62,058 nucleotides of DNA from Streptomyces musisoli. Lineage in GTDB: Bacteria; Actinomycetota; Actinomycetes; Streptomycetales; Streptomycetaceae. Within the stretch, counting starts at the first letter, position 1. Every line of letters starts with the position of its first letter. Below are positions 1 to 7,868 of the stretch, in pieces. A program made the position numbers and the translations under genes. Below the pieces are notes generated by a model that made no database searches, was not told where the DNA came from, and saw nothing but the letters and a program-made list of their open reading frames with translations. The stretch covers positions 1 through 62,058 of the forward strand of contig NZ_JAERRH010000028.1 of NCBI RefSeq assembly GCF_016741855.1, in the 5' to 3' direction.

Positions 1-331
1 CACGGCCGCAGCCGAGACCCTCGCGGTCGAGGCACCCGAGGCCGAAGCCAAGCCCCGCCGCACCCGCAAGGCGGCGACCGCCGCCGTGGAGGCGGTCGAC
101 GGGGACGCGGTCGCCGCTCCGAAGGCGCGACGGACCCGCAAGGCCGTGGCCGAGGCGGCTGCTCCGGAGATTCCGGCGCAGGCCACCGAGGAGCCCGAGG
201 TCAAGCCGCGGCGCCGGACGCGCAAGACGGTGGCGTCCGCTGCCGAGGCGGCCGGTGAGAGCACCGAGGCGACGCCCAAGCCGCGCCGGGCCCGTAAGGC
301 CACGGCGGCCGTGGAGGCCCCCGAGGCCTGA
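1..331 (+). CDS. C-terminal tail of a basic Ala/Lys/Arg-rich protein (partial)
   Basis: This frame is open from the window edge and ends with TGA at 329-331, so only about 109 C-terminal residues are visible. They are made of repeats of the type PRRTRKA separated by Ala/Glu/Val-rich linkers, giving alternating basic and acidic patches without predicted globular fold. Such tails occur at the ends of Streptomyces DEAD-box RNA helicases, Rho and RNase E-like proteins, where they contact nucleic acid. The catalytic part is outside the window, so the identity is not proved. A DEAD-box helicase is my guess from memory of this neighbourhood. A strong terminator follows at 365-402. Confidence 0.6.
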   Translation, partial: TAAAETLAVEAPEAEAKPRRTRKAATAAVEAVDGDAVAAPKARRTRKAVAEAAAPEIPAQATEEPEVKPRRRTRKTVASAAEAAGESTEATPKPRRARKATAAVEAPEA

Positions 332-364
332 CACGGGCGCCGCACGGCAGCGGCGTAAGCCGGT

Positions 365-402
365 CCGACGGCCGGGTTCACGACAGTGGACCCGGCCGTC
401 GG
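365..402 (+). terminator. Intrinsic terminator-like hairpin
   Basis: A 13-bp perfect inverted repeat (CCGACGGCCGGGT at 365-377, complement at 390-402) extends by four more pairs, one of them G-U, to a GACA loop at 382-385. It starts 34 bases after the stop of the partial gene. It has no U-run, as is normal for Streptomyces terminators. Confidence 0.75.
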
Positions 403-540
403 CGTTTCCGGCCGGCACCCTACGGCACCGGTCTCGGCAAGGCCCACGGCAGCGCCCGACCAAGCTCCGGTCACGGCAAAGCCCACGACAGCCCGCCCGA
501 ACCCCGGCCGGCACCCCGCGCGGCCCGCGCGCACCCTCCA

Positions 541-885
541 CAGAGGCTCACCGAACCCCGTCCGGCACCACACCCGCCCCCAGACACCCACCCCAGAGGC
601 TCACCCAACCCCGACCAGCACCGCCCCCCCCAGACACCCACCACAGAAGCTCACCCAAACCCCAACCAGCACCACACCCCCCAGGCACTCACCCAACCCC
701 GGCCAGCACCACACCCACCCAGGCACTCACCACAGGGGCTCACCGAACCCCGTCCGGCACCACACCCGCCCCCAGACACCCACCACAGAGGCTCACCCAA
801 GCCCAACCAGCACCACACCCCCCTGATACCCACACCCACCACAGAAGCTCACCCAAGCCCAATCAGCACCGCATCCACCCCCAGG
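541..885. repeat. About seven imperfect ~50-bp C-rich tandem repeats
   Basis: Seven related units of roughly 45-56 bases share the core GCTCACCSAACCCC, then CAGCACCACACCC or CGGCACCACACCC, then CAGRCACCC. Two units are identical over 47 bases (545-591 and 737-783). The top strand is almost pure A/C, so the bottom strand has many G-runs. Open frames on both strands here are low-complexity Pro/His/Thr or Gly/Val/Trp text without ribosome sites, and I do not call them genes. Confidence 0.8.
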
Positions 886-1083
886 CACCCCGACAAGAGC
901 CCACCGAGACCCCGAACGGCGCCTCGCCCATCCCGTACGCACTGATGGCAATGAGCCGGTCAGAGGACGAGCGGCGGGCTTCGGCCGTGTCCTTCGCGCC
1001 CCACCGCCCACTCAGGTTCACCCTGCGCCCGCGCCGCCCACCCGGCACCCGCATCGCCGCCTTCGCCGGATAGCCTCTCCTCC

Positions 1084-1974
1084 ATGAGCAGGCCCCCCAC
1101 CTTCGTCCCGCCGCCCGGCGCCCGCGCGTACCCTCTTCGGACGGCTCGCGGTGAGTTCGCCGTGGTCGACGCTCCCGTGGCCGTCGGCGTTGAGCCCAGG
1201 GGCGTCGCGCTGCTGCTGCCGGGGTTCACCGGGAGCAAGGAGGACTTCAACTCGCTGCACGTGCCGCTCGCCGAGCGCGGTTACCGGACCGTCGCCGTGG
1301 ACGGGCGGGGCCAGTTCGAGACGGACGGGCCCGTGACGGACGAGTCGGCTTACGCGCAGGAGGAGTTGGCGCGGGACGTGCTCGCACAGGCGGAGGCGAT
1401 CGGCGGCCCGGTGCATCTGCTGGGGCACTCCCTCGGCGGCCAGATCACGCGCGCGGCCGTACTGCTCGACCACGCGCCCTTCCTGTCGCTCACCCTGATG
1501 TCCTCCGGCCCGGCGCAGATCTCGACATCCCAGCAGGAGCGCGTGAAGCTGCTCCGGGACGCGCTCGCCGTGATGGGCATGGCGGAGGTGTGGGAGGCGA
1601 TCCAGGCGATGGAGCCGCCGGAGGAGACGGACACGCCCGCGTTCGACGGCGGACTGGACGACCGGGACGACCTGCGGCGCCGCTGGCTGGCCACCAAGCC
1701 CGGCCAACTCCTCGCGACCGGACTTCAGTTGTGCACGGAGCCGGACAGGGTGGCCGAACTGGCGGCCGTACCGCTGCCGTTCCACGTGCTGTCGGGTGCG
1801 CGGGACGACACCTGGCCGCTGCCGCTGCTCGACGACATGGCGGTCCGGCTGGAGGCGCGGCGGACGGTCATCGAGGGCGCCGAGCACTCGCCCAACACCG
1901 ACCGCCCCCTGGAGACGGCGCGGGCGATCGCCGGCTTCTGGGACGACACCCCGGCGGAACGGCCGGCCCCGTAG
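1084..1974 (+). CDS. Alpha/beta-fold hydrolase
   Basis: A 296-residue protein of the alpha/beta hydrolase superfamily, cytosolic (no signal peptide). The oxyanion strand is VALLLPGFTGS (residues 41-51). The nucleophile elbow is GHSLGG with Ser116. The acid is probably Asp241 or Asp242 (GARDDTW) and the histidine is His268 (GAEHSP), so the triad is complete and in order. The substrate cannot be read from sequence. The ATG at 1084 is preceded at a short distance by a weak purine stretch. The gene stands alone and converges with the NYN-domain gene. Confidence 0.85.
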   Translation: MSRPPTFVPPPGARAYPLRTARGEFAVVDAPVAVGVEPRGVALLLPGFTGSKEDFNSLHVPLAERGYRTVAVDGRGQFETDGPVTDESAYAQEELARDVLAQAEAIGGPVHLLGHSLGGQITRAAVLLDHAPFLSLTLMSSGPAQISTSQQERVKLLRDALAVMGMAEVWEAIQAMEPPEETDTPAFDGGLDDRDDLRRRWLATKPGQLLATGLQLCTEPDRVAELAAVPLPFHVLSGARDDTWPLPLLDDMAVRLEARRTVIEGAEHSPNTDRPLETARAIAGFWDDTPAERPAP

Positions 1975-2048
1975 ACCGGGCAGCTGGTACCGCGCGCGTA
2001 GATACCCCCGCAACCCGTCCGGGGCCGCTTGAACCCGTCCCCGGGCGG

Positions 2049-2945
2049 CTAGTACTGCGCCTGCAAATGGCCCCAGAAGCCGTCCCTGAGGGCGCGCCGC
2101 AGGTCCGCGTGGCCGCGCAGGGAGTACTGGAGCAGCCCCTCGGCCTCGACCAGCAGGTCCTGGTCGACGGAGCCGGGCAGGTAGGGATGGCCCGGGAGCA
2201 GCTCGACGAGGGCTTCGCGGCCACGGGAGGCGAGCCACCGTGCCGCGATCTGGGCGCCGACGAAGCGCACGTCCTCGCGGGTCGGGCGGGCGGTGCTGCC
2301 GGCGTCGTACGCGGCGGCCGTGCGCCGGGAGACGTACGGCTTGAAGAACTCCAGGTCGAAGGTGCGCTGGCTGTCGACCTCCCAGAGCAGCGGTTCGGCC
2401 TGGTTGCGGCCCTCGGGTGCCTCGATGCCCCAGAGGTGGACGCGGGCGCCGTAGCCCTGGGCCGCCTCGACCGCCGAGACCAGGTCCTCGTCGCCGCCGA
2501 GGAGGGCCGCGTCGCTGATCGCGCGGTGCCTCGCCAGTGACTCCAGGTCCGAGCGGATCAGCGAGTCGACGCCCTTCTGCTGGTTGTTGGCGTTGAGGTT
2601 GCCGAGGCGGACCTTGACGTCGGGCAGTTCGGCGATGGACTGCTGCTCGGCGGTGTGGATGCGGCGCCGGGCGCCGTCGTACCAGTAGACACGCAGCAGC
2701 CGGCTGTCCGCGAAGATCGTGCGGGCCCTGTCGATCAGTGCGTCGATCAGGCCCTCGGCGTCCAGGTCGAAGGCGCGGCGGTCCTCGGTTCCGGCGACCA
2801 GCCGGCCCGCTGCCGCGTACAGGTAGCCCGCGTCGACGAAGATCGCGTGGGTCGAGGGTGTCTTGGCCACCTCGGCGAGCATGCGTTCCAGCAGCTCGTT
2901 CGTGCGGTCGATACGGGCGCCGAGGTCGGCCGGGTCGTCGTTCAT
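2049..2945 (-). CDS. NYN-domain (PIN-like) putative ribonuclease
   Basis: A 298-residue protein with the NYN fold seen in DUF88/LabA-like proteins. After a short N-terminal helix come IFVDAGYLY (first acidic strand), a central region with KGVDSLIRSDL, and LLGGDEDLVSA near residue 150, giving the spaced acidic residues expected of a metal-dependent PIN-like nuclease. The C-terminal third is unassigned. I chose the ATG at 2945 (MNDDPADL); another ATG lies three codons upstream, and the open frame runs further to 3011 without better support. The function as an RNase is family inference only. The gene is divergent from the 50-codon gene at 3162. Confidence 0.75.
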   Translation of the reverse strand: MNDDPADLGARIDRTNELLERMLAEVAKTPSTHAIFVDAGYLYAAAGRLVAGTEDRRAFDLDAEGLIDALIDRARTIFADSRLLRVYWYDGARRRIHTAEQQSIAELPDVKVRLGNLNANNQQKGVDSLIRSDLESLARHRAISDAALLGGDEDLVSAVEAAQGYGARVHLWGIEAPEGRNQAEPLLWEVDSQRTFDLEFFKPYVSRRTAAAYDAGSTARPTREDVRFVGAQIAARWLASRGREALVELLPGHPYLPGSVDQDLLVEAEGLLQYSLRGHADLRRALRDGFWGHLQAQY

Positions 2946-3161
2946 CGCCTCCATTGTCCCGGTGGTCACACTGCGAACACAACCGGTCCCGGTCGGCTCC
3001 TCCACCACCACTTACCAGTCAGTAATTAGTCGTTCGAAAAATTTCTTTAGCGTAGGGAATGTTTGTAACAAGCGTCGCGTTGAGTACGTACGACGCTGGA
3101 TACACAGACGTCACTCCAAGTAGTTCTCCGCAGGAGGATGACCAGACGAAGGGAGAAGCCC

Positions 3162-3314
3162 ATGCGCTTCGAAATCATGCGACTCGACGAGGTCGACGGC
3201 ACCACCGTGGACAGCACCGTCGTGGACGCCGCCTCCGTCAACCGGATCGTGCAGCAGGCCGCCGCCGTCGGGCAGCGCCTGTGGATCCGCCCGGCCGACA
3301 CTCCGGCCTCGTAA
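3162..3314 (+). CDS. Small conserved Streptomyces protein, 50 residues
   Basis: A 50-codon ORF (begins MRFEIMRLDEVDG, ends RPADTPAS) with a purine-rich ribosome site GGGAGAAG just upstream of the ATG. It is followed after 24 bases by a strong bidirectional hairpin. The sequence is not low complexity. It has a short beta-like start, then a VDAASVNRIVQQAA helix and a RLWIRPAD strand, so a small folded domain is likely. I recall near-identical peptides annotated as hypothetical in other Streptomyces, but I have no function for it. There is no signal peptide or cysteine. Confidence 0.7.
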   Translation: MRFEIMRLDEVDGTTVDSTVVDAASVNRIVQQAAAVGQRLWIRPADTPAS

Positions 3315-3338
3315 CGCGGACTCCCGCCGAAGCTTCGC

Positions 3339-3370
3339 GGCCCCCGTACGGACTCTTCCGTACGGGGGCC
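3339..3370. terminator. Bidirectional terminator between convergent genes
   Basis: A perfect 14-bp stem (GGCCCCCGTACGGA at 3339-3352, complement at 3357-3370) with loop CTCT lies between the stop of the 50-codon gene and the stop of the MarC-family gene. Confidence 0.85.
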
Positions 3371-3374
3371 GTGC

Positions 3375-3980
3375 TCAGCTCCCCCGGATCACCTGGGTGA
3401 TGCCGTTGATGATCTGCTGGACCGCGATCGCGGAGAGCATCATGCCCGCCAGCCGCGTCACCAGGACGACACCGCCGTCCTTGATTACCCGGATGATCAG
3501 CAGCGAGTAACGCATCACCAGCCACAGCACGACGTGGATCGCGAGGATCGCGGACCACACCGAGATCTGCGTGGACACGCTGTCGGCCTTCTGCACGGCC
3601 AGGATCACGGACACGATCGCACCGGGGCCCGCCAGCAGCGGCATGCCGAGCGGCACGAGGGCCACGTTGACGTCCTTGGTCTGCTTGGGCTCGTCGGTCT
3701 TGCCGGTGAGCAGGTCCAGCGCGATCAGCAGGAGCAGCAGACCGCCCGCGATCATCAGCGCCGGGACGGAGACGTGCAGGTAGTTCAGGATCTGGTGGCC
3801 CAGGACGCCGAAGACGGCGATCACCCCGCCCGCCACGCAGACGGCCTGGAAGGCCATCCGCTTCTGGACCTTGGCCGGCCGTCCGGCGGTCAGGGCGAGG
3901 AAGATCGGGGTGATCCCTGGGGGATCCATGATGACAAAGAGGGTCAGGAACAGGGAGCCGAAGATGGCGATGTCGAACAT
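3375..3980 (-). CDS. MarC-family integral membrane protein
   Basis: A 201-residue protein that is nearly all hydrophobic, with about six transmembrane segments and the MarC/UPF0056 signatures: FLTLFVIMDPPGITPIFLALT near the N-terminus, and GPGAIVSVILA and RLAGMMLSAIAVQQIINGI near the end. MarC proteins were once linked to multiple antibiotic resistance, but that link was withdrawn and their transport function is unknown. The ATG at 3980 gives the usual family length. It lies about 85 bases downstream of the PHP gene on the same strand and may be cotranscribed with it. Confidence 0.9.
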   Translation of the reverse strand: MFDIAIFGSLFLTLFVIMDPPGITPIFLALTAGRPAKVQKRMAFQAVCVAGGVIAVFGVLGHQILNYLHVSVPALMIAGGLLLLLIALDLLTGKTDEPKQTKDVNVALVPLGMPLLAGPGAIVSVILAVQKADSVSTQISVWSAILAIHVVLWLVMRYSLLIIRVIKDGGVVLVTRLAGMMLSAIAVQQIINGITQVIRGS

Positions 3981-4065
3981 GGGGGTGCTACAGGCCTTGC
4001 TGCGAGAAAGAAGAGATACGGGTGTGAGGGCGGCGTGAGCCGGCGCGGAACGGCCCCGGAGGGCC

Positions 4066-4923
4066 TCAGGCTCCGCCGGTACCCGGCACCGGGAACGCCC
4101 CGGTGGCCCGCCGGGTGATCTCCCCGTACACCTCGGGGTCGGTCGTGTACGCGCCCAGCGCCACGGTCTTGCGGCTGCCGTGGTAGTCCGAGGAGCCCGT
4201 GACCAGCAGTCCCAGTTCCTTCGCCAGGTCCCGCAGCCGGTCCCGGGCGTCGAGGTCGTGGTCCATGTGGTCGACCTCGATGCCGTCCAGGCCGGCCTCG
4301 GCCATCTCGGCGATACGGAACTCCGGCACGGTGCGGCCGCGCTTGGCGGCGGCCGGGTGCGCGAACACGCAGACCCCGCCCGCGGCCTTGACCAGCCGGA
4401 TCGCCTCGAAGGGGTCGGTCTCGTGCTTCTCCACGAAGGCCCGCCCGCCGTCGGCCAGCCACTCCTCGGTGAACGCGTCGCTCACCGTCGGCACGACACC
4501 CAGCTCCACCAGCGCGGTCGCGACATGCGGACGCCCGACGGAACCCCCGCCGGCGATCCGTTCGACCTGCTCCCAGGTGACCGGCACGCCCAGCGCGTTC
4601 AGCTTGGCGACCATGCCCTGGGCCCGCGGCACCCGGTCGTCCCGGACCAGCTCGCGCTCGGCGAGCAGGGCGGGCTCCTCGGGGTCGAAGAGGTAGGCCA
4701 GCAGGTGCATCGAGACGCCGTCGACACGGCAGGACAGCTCGGCGCCGGTGACCAGGGTCAGCCCCTCGGGCAGCGCGCCGATCGCCTCGGCGTACCCGCG
4801 GGTGGTGTCGTGGTCGGTCAGCGCGACGACGTCCAGTCCGGCCGCGGAGGCATGACGCACCAGCTCGGCCGGGGTGTCCGTACCGTCGGAGGCCGTGGAG
4901 TGGCAGTGCAGATCGATGCGCAC
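4066..4923 (-). CDS. PHP-domain metal-dependent phosphoesterase
   Basis: A 285-residue protein of the PHP family (as in the small TrpH/RNase AM-like enzymes). The first metal motif is DLHCHSTASDGTDTP right at the N-terminus. Further ligands are LTDHDT, the glutamate in TGAELSC, FAHPA and SDYHG. RNase AM of E. coli trims 5' ends of RNA and degrades 3',5'-bisphosphonucleotides; a similar job here is an inference. I chose the GTG at 4923 because AGGAG sits five bases upstream and the protein then begins directly with VRIDLHCHS. An upstream ATG at 4959 would add 12 residues not seen in the family. Confidence 0.88.
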   Translation of the reverse strand: MRIDLHCHSTASDGTDTPAELVRHASAAGLDVVALTDHDTTRGYAEAIGALPEGLTLVTGAELSCRVDGVSMHLLAYLFDPEEPALLAERELVRDDRVPRAQGMVAKLNALGVPVTWEQVERIAGGGSVGRPHVATALVELGVVPTVSDAFTEEWLADGGRAFVEKHETDPFEAIRLVKAAGGVCVFAHPAAAKRGRTVPEFRIAEMAEAGLDGIEVDHMDHDLDARDRLRDLAKELGLLVTGSSDYHGSRKTVALGAYTTDPEVYGEITRRATGAFPVPGTGGA

Positions 4924-5096
4924 GCGAACTCCTGACGGGTGACGGACGGAAGAGGACACCTAAGGATAGCCGGGATTTCCACCCTCACTGTCACACCCGA
5001 AACCGGCCGGCGCCCTTTACTTCTACGCCCCACGAGGGGGCCACAGGCGTCGGGACAGAGCGCAGTCGCCGTCGCCGCCGATCCGCCCGCTGGGCG

Positions 5097-5738
5097 CTAC
5101 GGCCGGAGCAGGCGCGGCGACAACGCCCCGCAGGGCACCAGGTCTATCTCCGCCCCCGCGTCCCGCAGGTCGGTGAGCACCAGCTCGTCGTACATGAGCA
5201 GGCCGGCCTGCTCGGGCCACATCACCGCCCACAGCCACATCCCGAGCGCCTCACCCGCGAAGACGGCCCGGTCGTCGGGGGTGCGGTAGACGTGCCAGAG
5301 CGGGGTCGGACGGCCCGCGGCCAGCACCTTGGCCTGGGGCGGCTTCTCCACGTTCATGAACGACCCCGGGTCCGGGCCGTCGATGCCGGCGTAGTACGCC
5401 CCGAGTCCGACGCCCAGCTCCTCGGCGATCAGGATCATCTCCCCGGGACCGCCGAGCGGCCCGGGACCCGAGCAGGCCACGGCGGTCGCGCGGCCGCCGC
5501 TGCGGTCGTCACCGGCGTACGCCACACCCGTGAACAGCCATCCGACCGGCAGCGGCCACGGCATCCAGACCGGCACCTGCGTGCGGTGCACGACGACGTT
5601 GAGCGCCTCGACGCTGGGCGGGATCACGGGCTGAAGCGGATACACCGTGCCATGCACATCGCACTGCCACGCATCGGCGAAGAGTCCGGGAGCCCTGACC
5701 CGGCCACCGCACTTCGGGCAACTGGGTTCGCCCCTCAT
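5097..5738 (-). CDS. Conserved zinc-ribbon protein, function unknown
   Basis: A 213-residue protein with an N-terminal zinc ribbon (CPKCGGRVRAPG, then a second cysteine near residue 26 in WQCDVHG) followed by an alpha/beta body with several Trp-rich stretches (WMPWPLPVGWLFTGVAY; GMWLWAVMWPEQA). It looks like a widely conserved Streptomyces family of unknown role (DUF6758-type, from memory). There are no catalytic motifs or membrane segments. ATG at 5738. It is divergent from the MFS gene. Confidence 0.7.
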   Translation of the reverse strand: MRGEPSCPKCGGRVRAPGLFADAWQCDVHGTVYPLQPVIPPSVEALNVVVHRTQVPVWMPWPLPVGWLFTGVAYAGDDRSGGRATAVACSGPGPLGGPGEMILIAEELGVGLGAYYAGIDGPDPGSFMNVEKPPQAKVLAAGRPTPLWHVYRTPDDRAVFAGEALGMWLWAVMWPEQAGLLMYDELVLTDLRDAGAEIDLVPCGALSPRLLRP

Positions 5739-5831
5739 AGGGCCCCACGGTCCTACCCCCGCACGCCCACGTCAAGGACGATCACCCGTCCGGACGGAAG
5801 ACCCGACCATATGCCCGACCGGCCAAAATGG

Positions 5832-5868
5832 TTGCATCTTGCATTAATTAGATGCGCTAACTTACTAT
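5832..5868 (+). promoter_or_regulatory. Promoter and overlapping palindromic operator for the MFS gene
   Basis: The -35 is TTGCAT (5839-5844), the spacer is 18 bp and the -10 is TACTAT (5863-5868). This is far better and more AT-rich than most sequence in the window. A GCATCT/AGATGC inverted repeat (5834-5839 and 5850-5855, 10-bp spacer) covers the -35, as expected for a MarR- or TetR-type repressor site. No regulator gene is adjacent. Confidence 0.65.
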
Positions 5869-5907
5869 GTGCATAACCCAACCATCCAGTGAGGACGGGA
5901 GAAGCAC

Positions 5908-7167
5908 ATGGACCCCTTCGACGCGGGAACCGGCAGCCTCCTGCGACAGCCCAAGGCCGTCTGGGCCACGGCCGGCGCCTCCGTCGTCGCCTTCATGGGC
6001 ATCGGCCTCGTCGACCCGATCCTGCCGTCGATCGCCCAGGGCCTGCACGCCACCGCCGGCCAGGTGTCGCTGCTCTTCACCTCGTACTTCCTGATCACCG
6101 CCGTCGCGATGCTGCTGACCGGCTTCGTCTCCAGCCGCATCGGCGGCCGCAGGACACTGCTGCTCGGCCTCGCGTTCGTGGTCGTCTTCGCGGGCCTGGC
6201 GGGCACCTCCGGCTCGGTCGGCCAGCTCGTCGGCTACCGGGCCGGCTGGGGCCTCGGCAACGCACTGTTCGTCTCGACCGCCCTCGCGGTGATCGTCGGC
6301 GCGGCGGCCGGGGGCAGCGCGGCGGCGATCCTGCTCTACGAGTCCGCCCTCGGCCTCGGCATGGCCTGCGGCCCGCTGCTCGGCGCGGTCCTCGGCAACG
6401 TCAGCTGGCGCTACCCGTTCTTCGGTACGGCCACGCTGATGGCGATCGGTTTCCTGTGCATCACGGCGTTCCTGAAGGAGCAGCCGAAGCCGGCCCGGAA
6501 GACCTCGGTCCTGGACCCCCTCAAGGCGCTCGGCCACGGCGGCCTGGCCTCGGCGGCGGTCTCGGCGTTCTTCTACAACTACACGTTCTTCACCGTGCTG
6601 GCCTTCACGCCGTTCGTGCTGGACATGACGCCGTACCGCTCGGGCGCGGTGTTCTTCGCCTGGGGCGTGCTGCTCGCCGTCTTCTCGGTGATCGTGGCCC
6701 CGCGCATGCAGACCCGGTTCGGTTCGCTGAAGGTGCTCGGCGGCTCGCTGGTGCTGCTCGCGGCCGACGTGCTCGTACTCGGCTACGGCGACCACACCAC
6801 GGCCGTCGTCTGCACGGTCCTGTCCGGTGCGTTCATCGGCGTGAACAACACCGTCTACACCGAACTCGCCCTCGGCGTGTCGGACGCACCGCGCCCGGTC
6901 GCGAGCGCGGGCTACAACTTCGTCCGCTGGTTCGCCGCCGCCGCGGCGCCCTACTTCGCACCGCGGATCGAGGAGTGGACCGACATCCACGTCCCGTTCG
7001 TGGTCGCGGCCGTCACCGCGGTGCTGGGCGCGCTCGTGGTCCTCGTACGGCGCCGGGCCCTCACCCTCCCCCACTCTCGGCTTCACTCGAGCGGAGGGAT
7101 CCCCATGGCGGCGGAACAGGAGCCCCGGCACGCGGCCGAGGACGGAGTCGGCACCTTCACCAACTGA
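5908..7167 (+). CDS. MFS transporter (drug-efflux type)
   Basis: A 419-residue, 12-segment major facilitator. The loop 2-3 signature is FVSSRIGGRRTLLLG, and VDPILPSIAQGL in segment 1 and ESALGLGMACGPLLGAVLG in segment 5 resemble motif C of H+-drug antiporters. Export of a small lipophilic compound is therefore more likely than uptake. GGGAGAAG lies seven bases before the ATG at 5908. The promoter at 5839-5868 has a palindrome over its -35, implying ligand-induced control. The C-terminal about 35 residues are hydrophilic. The substrate is unknown. Confidence 0.88.
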   Translation: MDPFDAGTGSLLRQPKAVWATAGASVVAFMGIGLVDPILPSIAQGLHATAGQVSLLFTSYFLITAVAMLLTGFVSSRIGGRRTLLLGLAFVVVFAGLAGTSGSVGQLVGYRAGWGLGNALFVSTALAVIVGAAAGGSAAAILLYESALGLGMACGPLLGAVLGNVSWRYPFFGTATLMAIGFLCITAFLKEQPKPARKTSVLDPLKALGHGGLASAAVSAFFYNYTFFTVLAFTPFVLDMTPYRSGAVFFAWGVLLAVFSVIVAPRMQTRFGSLKVLGGSLVLLAADVLVLGYGDHTTAVVCTVLSGAFIGVNNTVYTELALGVSDAPRPVASAGYNFVRWFAAAAAPYFAPRIEEWTDIHVPFVVAAVTAVLGALVVLVRRRALTLPHSRLHSSGGIPMAAEQEPRHAAEDGVGTFTN

Positions 7168-7220
7168 CCGTTTCCGGCCTTATGTTGGGGTGAGATCAGT
7201 CACTCGGCGGGCGGTCGGAG

Positions 7221-7805
7221 TCAGTCCAGCGGGACGGATCCGCGGGCCGGGTCCCGCAGGTCCGTGCCGTTCGCGAGCCAGCGCTCCTGGAGGGCCTGGG
7301 CACCGTGCACGCGCTTCCAGGCGGCCTCGTTCGGGGTCATCGGCAGCAGCGGCAGGAACCGTACGGGGTCCATCGGAGCGTCCAGTTCCAGGTCCTCCAC
7401 GAGCCCGCCGGGCTCACCCACGAGCACGGAGGTGAAGCCGGCGCCGGGCCACAGCGGCTCGCCCACGTCCAGGGAGGCACCCGGAGTGACCACGAGGCCC
7501 TCCACCTGCGGGGTCGCGGCGAGGACTGCCAGCGGCCGGAGCACCTTGTCGGTGTCGGCGAGCCCTGCGCGTACGGACAGGACCAGTTCGGCGCGGGGGC
7601 CCTTGACAGGGTCGGCCAGCACCGCCGTGGGGTCCGCCATGGGCTGCCGGGACATGCCGAGGGTGGCGTACCGGACGACGTCCCCCTCCTGGAAACGGAG
7701 CACCTCGATGCGGTCCGTGCCGAGGAAGGTGACCGCGGCGCGGGCGTCCGGTTCGCCCAGTGCGGTGCTCAACCGGGCCTCGACCAGAGGAAGAACATCT
7801 GCCAT
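7221..7805 (-). CDS. Suppressor-of-fused (SUFU)-like domain protein
   Basis: A 194-residue cytosolic protein matching the bacterial SUFU-like family: VTFLGTDRIEVLRF, YATLGMSRQPM, RAELVLSVRA, a LPLLPMTPNEAAWKR block and a C-terminal GAQALQERWL. Family members often act as immunity or adaptor proteins, but no toxin gene is adjacent and the function is unknown. I chose the ATG at 7805 (MADVLPLVEAR). The frame stays open to 7949, but those residues are low quality and overlap the leader of corA on the other strand. Confidence 0.7.
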   Translation of the reverse strand: MADVLPLVEARLSTALGEPDARAAVTFLGTDRIEVLRFQEGDVVRYATLGMSRQPMADPTAVLADPVKGPRAELVLSVRAGLADTDKVLRPLAVLAATPQVEGLVVTPGASLDVGEPLWPGAGFTSVLVGEPGGLVEDLELDAPMDPVRFLPLLPMTPNEAAWKRVHGAQALQERWLANGTDLRDPARGSVPLD

Positions 7806-7868
7806 GCGCTGAGCATAGAACTCGTCAGCAGCGGGCAAAGCGTCGCCTTGACAGTACGGGCGGCTGGT

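Larger units (their letters stand above)
332..1083. other. Gene-poor interval between partial gene and hydrolase
   Basis: This 750-base gap holds the terminator at 365-402 and the C-rich tandem repeats at 541-885. The remainder (403-540 and 886-1083) shows no convincing gene. The hydrolase promoter must lie in the last 200 bases, but I cannot pick out a good -35/-10 pair. Confidence 0.6.

Noticed and set aside
255..1073. Open frame of 272 codons over the C-rich repeats, and others on both strands
   Set aside because: Low-complexity Pro/His/Thr translation that follows the repeat units, no ribosome site, no conserved domain.
5857..7131. 424-codon minus-strand frame opposite the MFS gene
   Set aside because: Antisense shadow of a high-GC gene; Arg/Glu/His-rich without motif, while the plus strand encodes a clear transporter.
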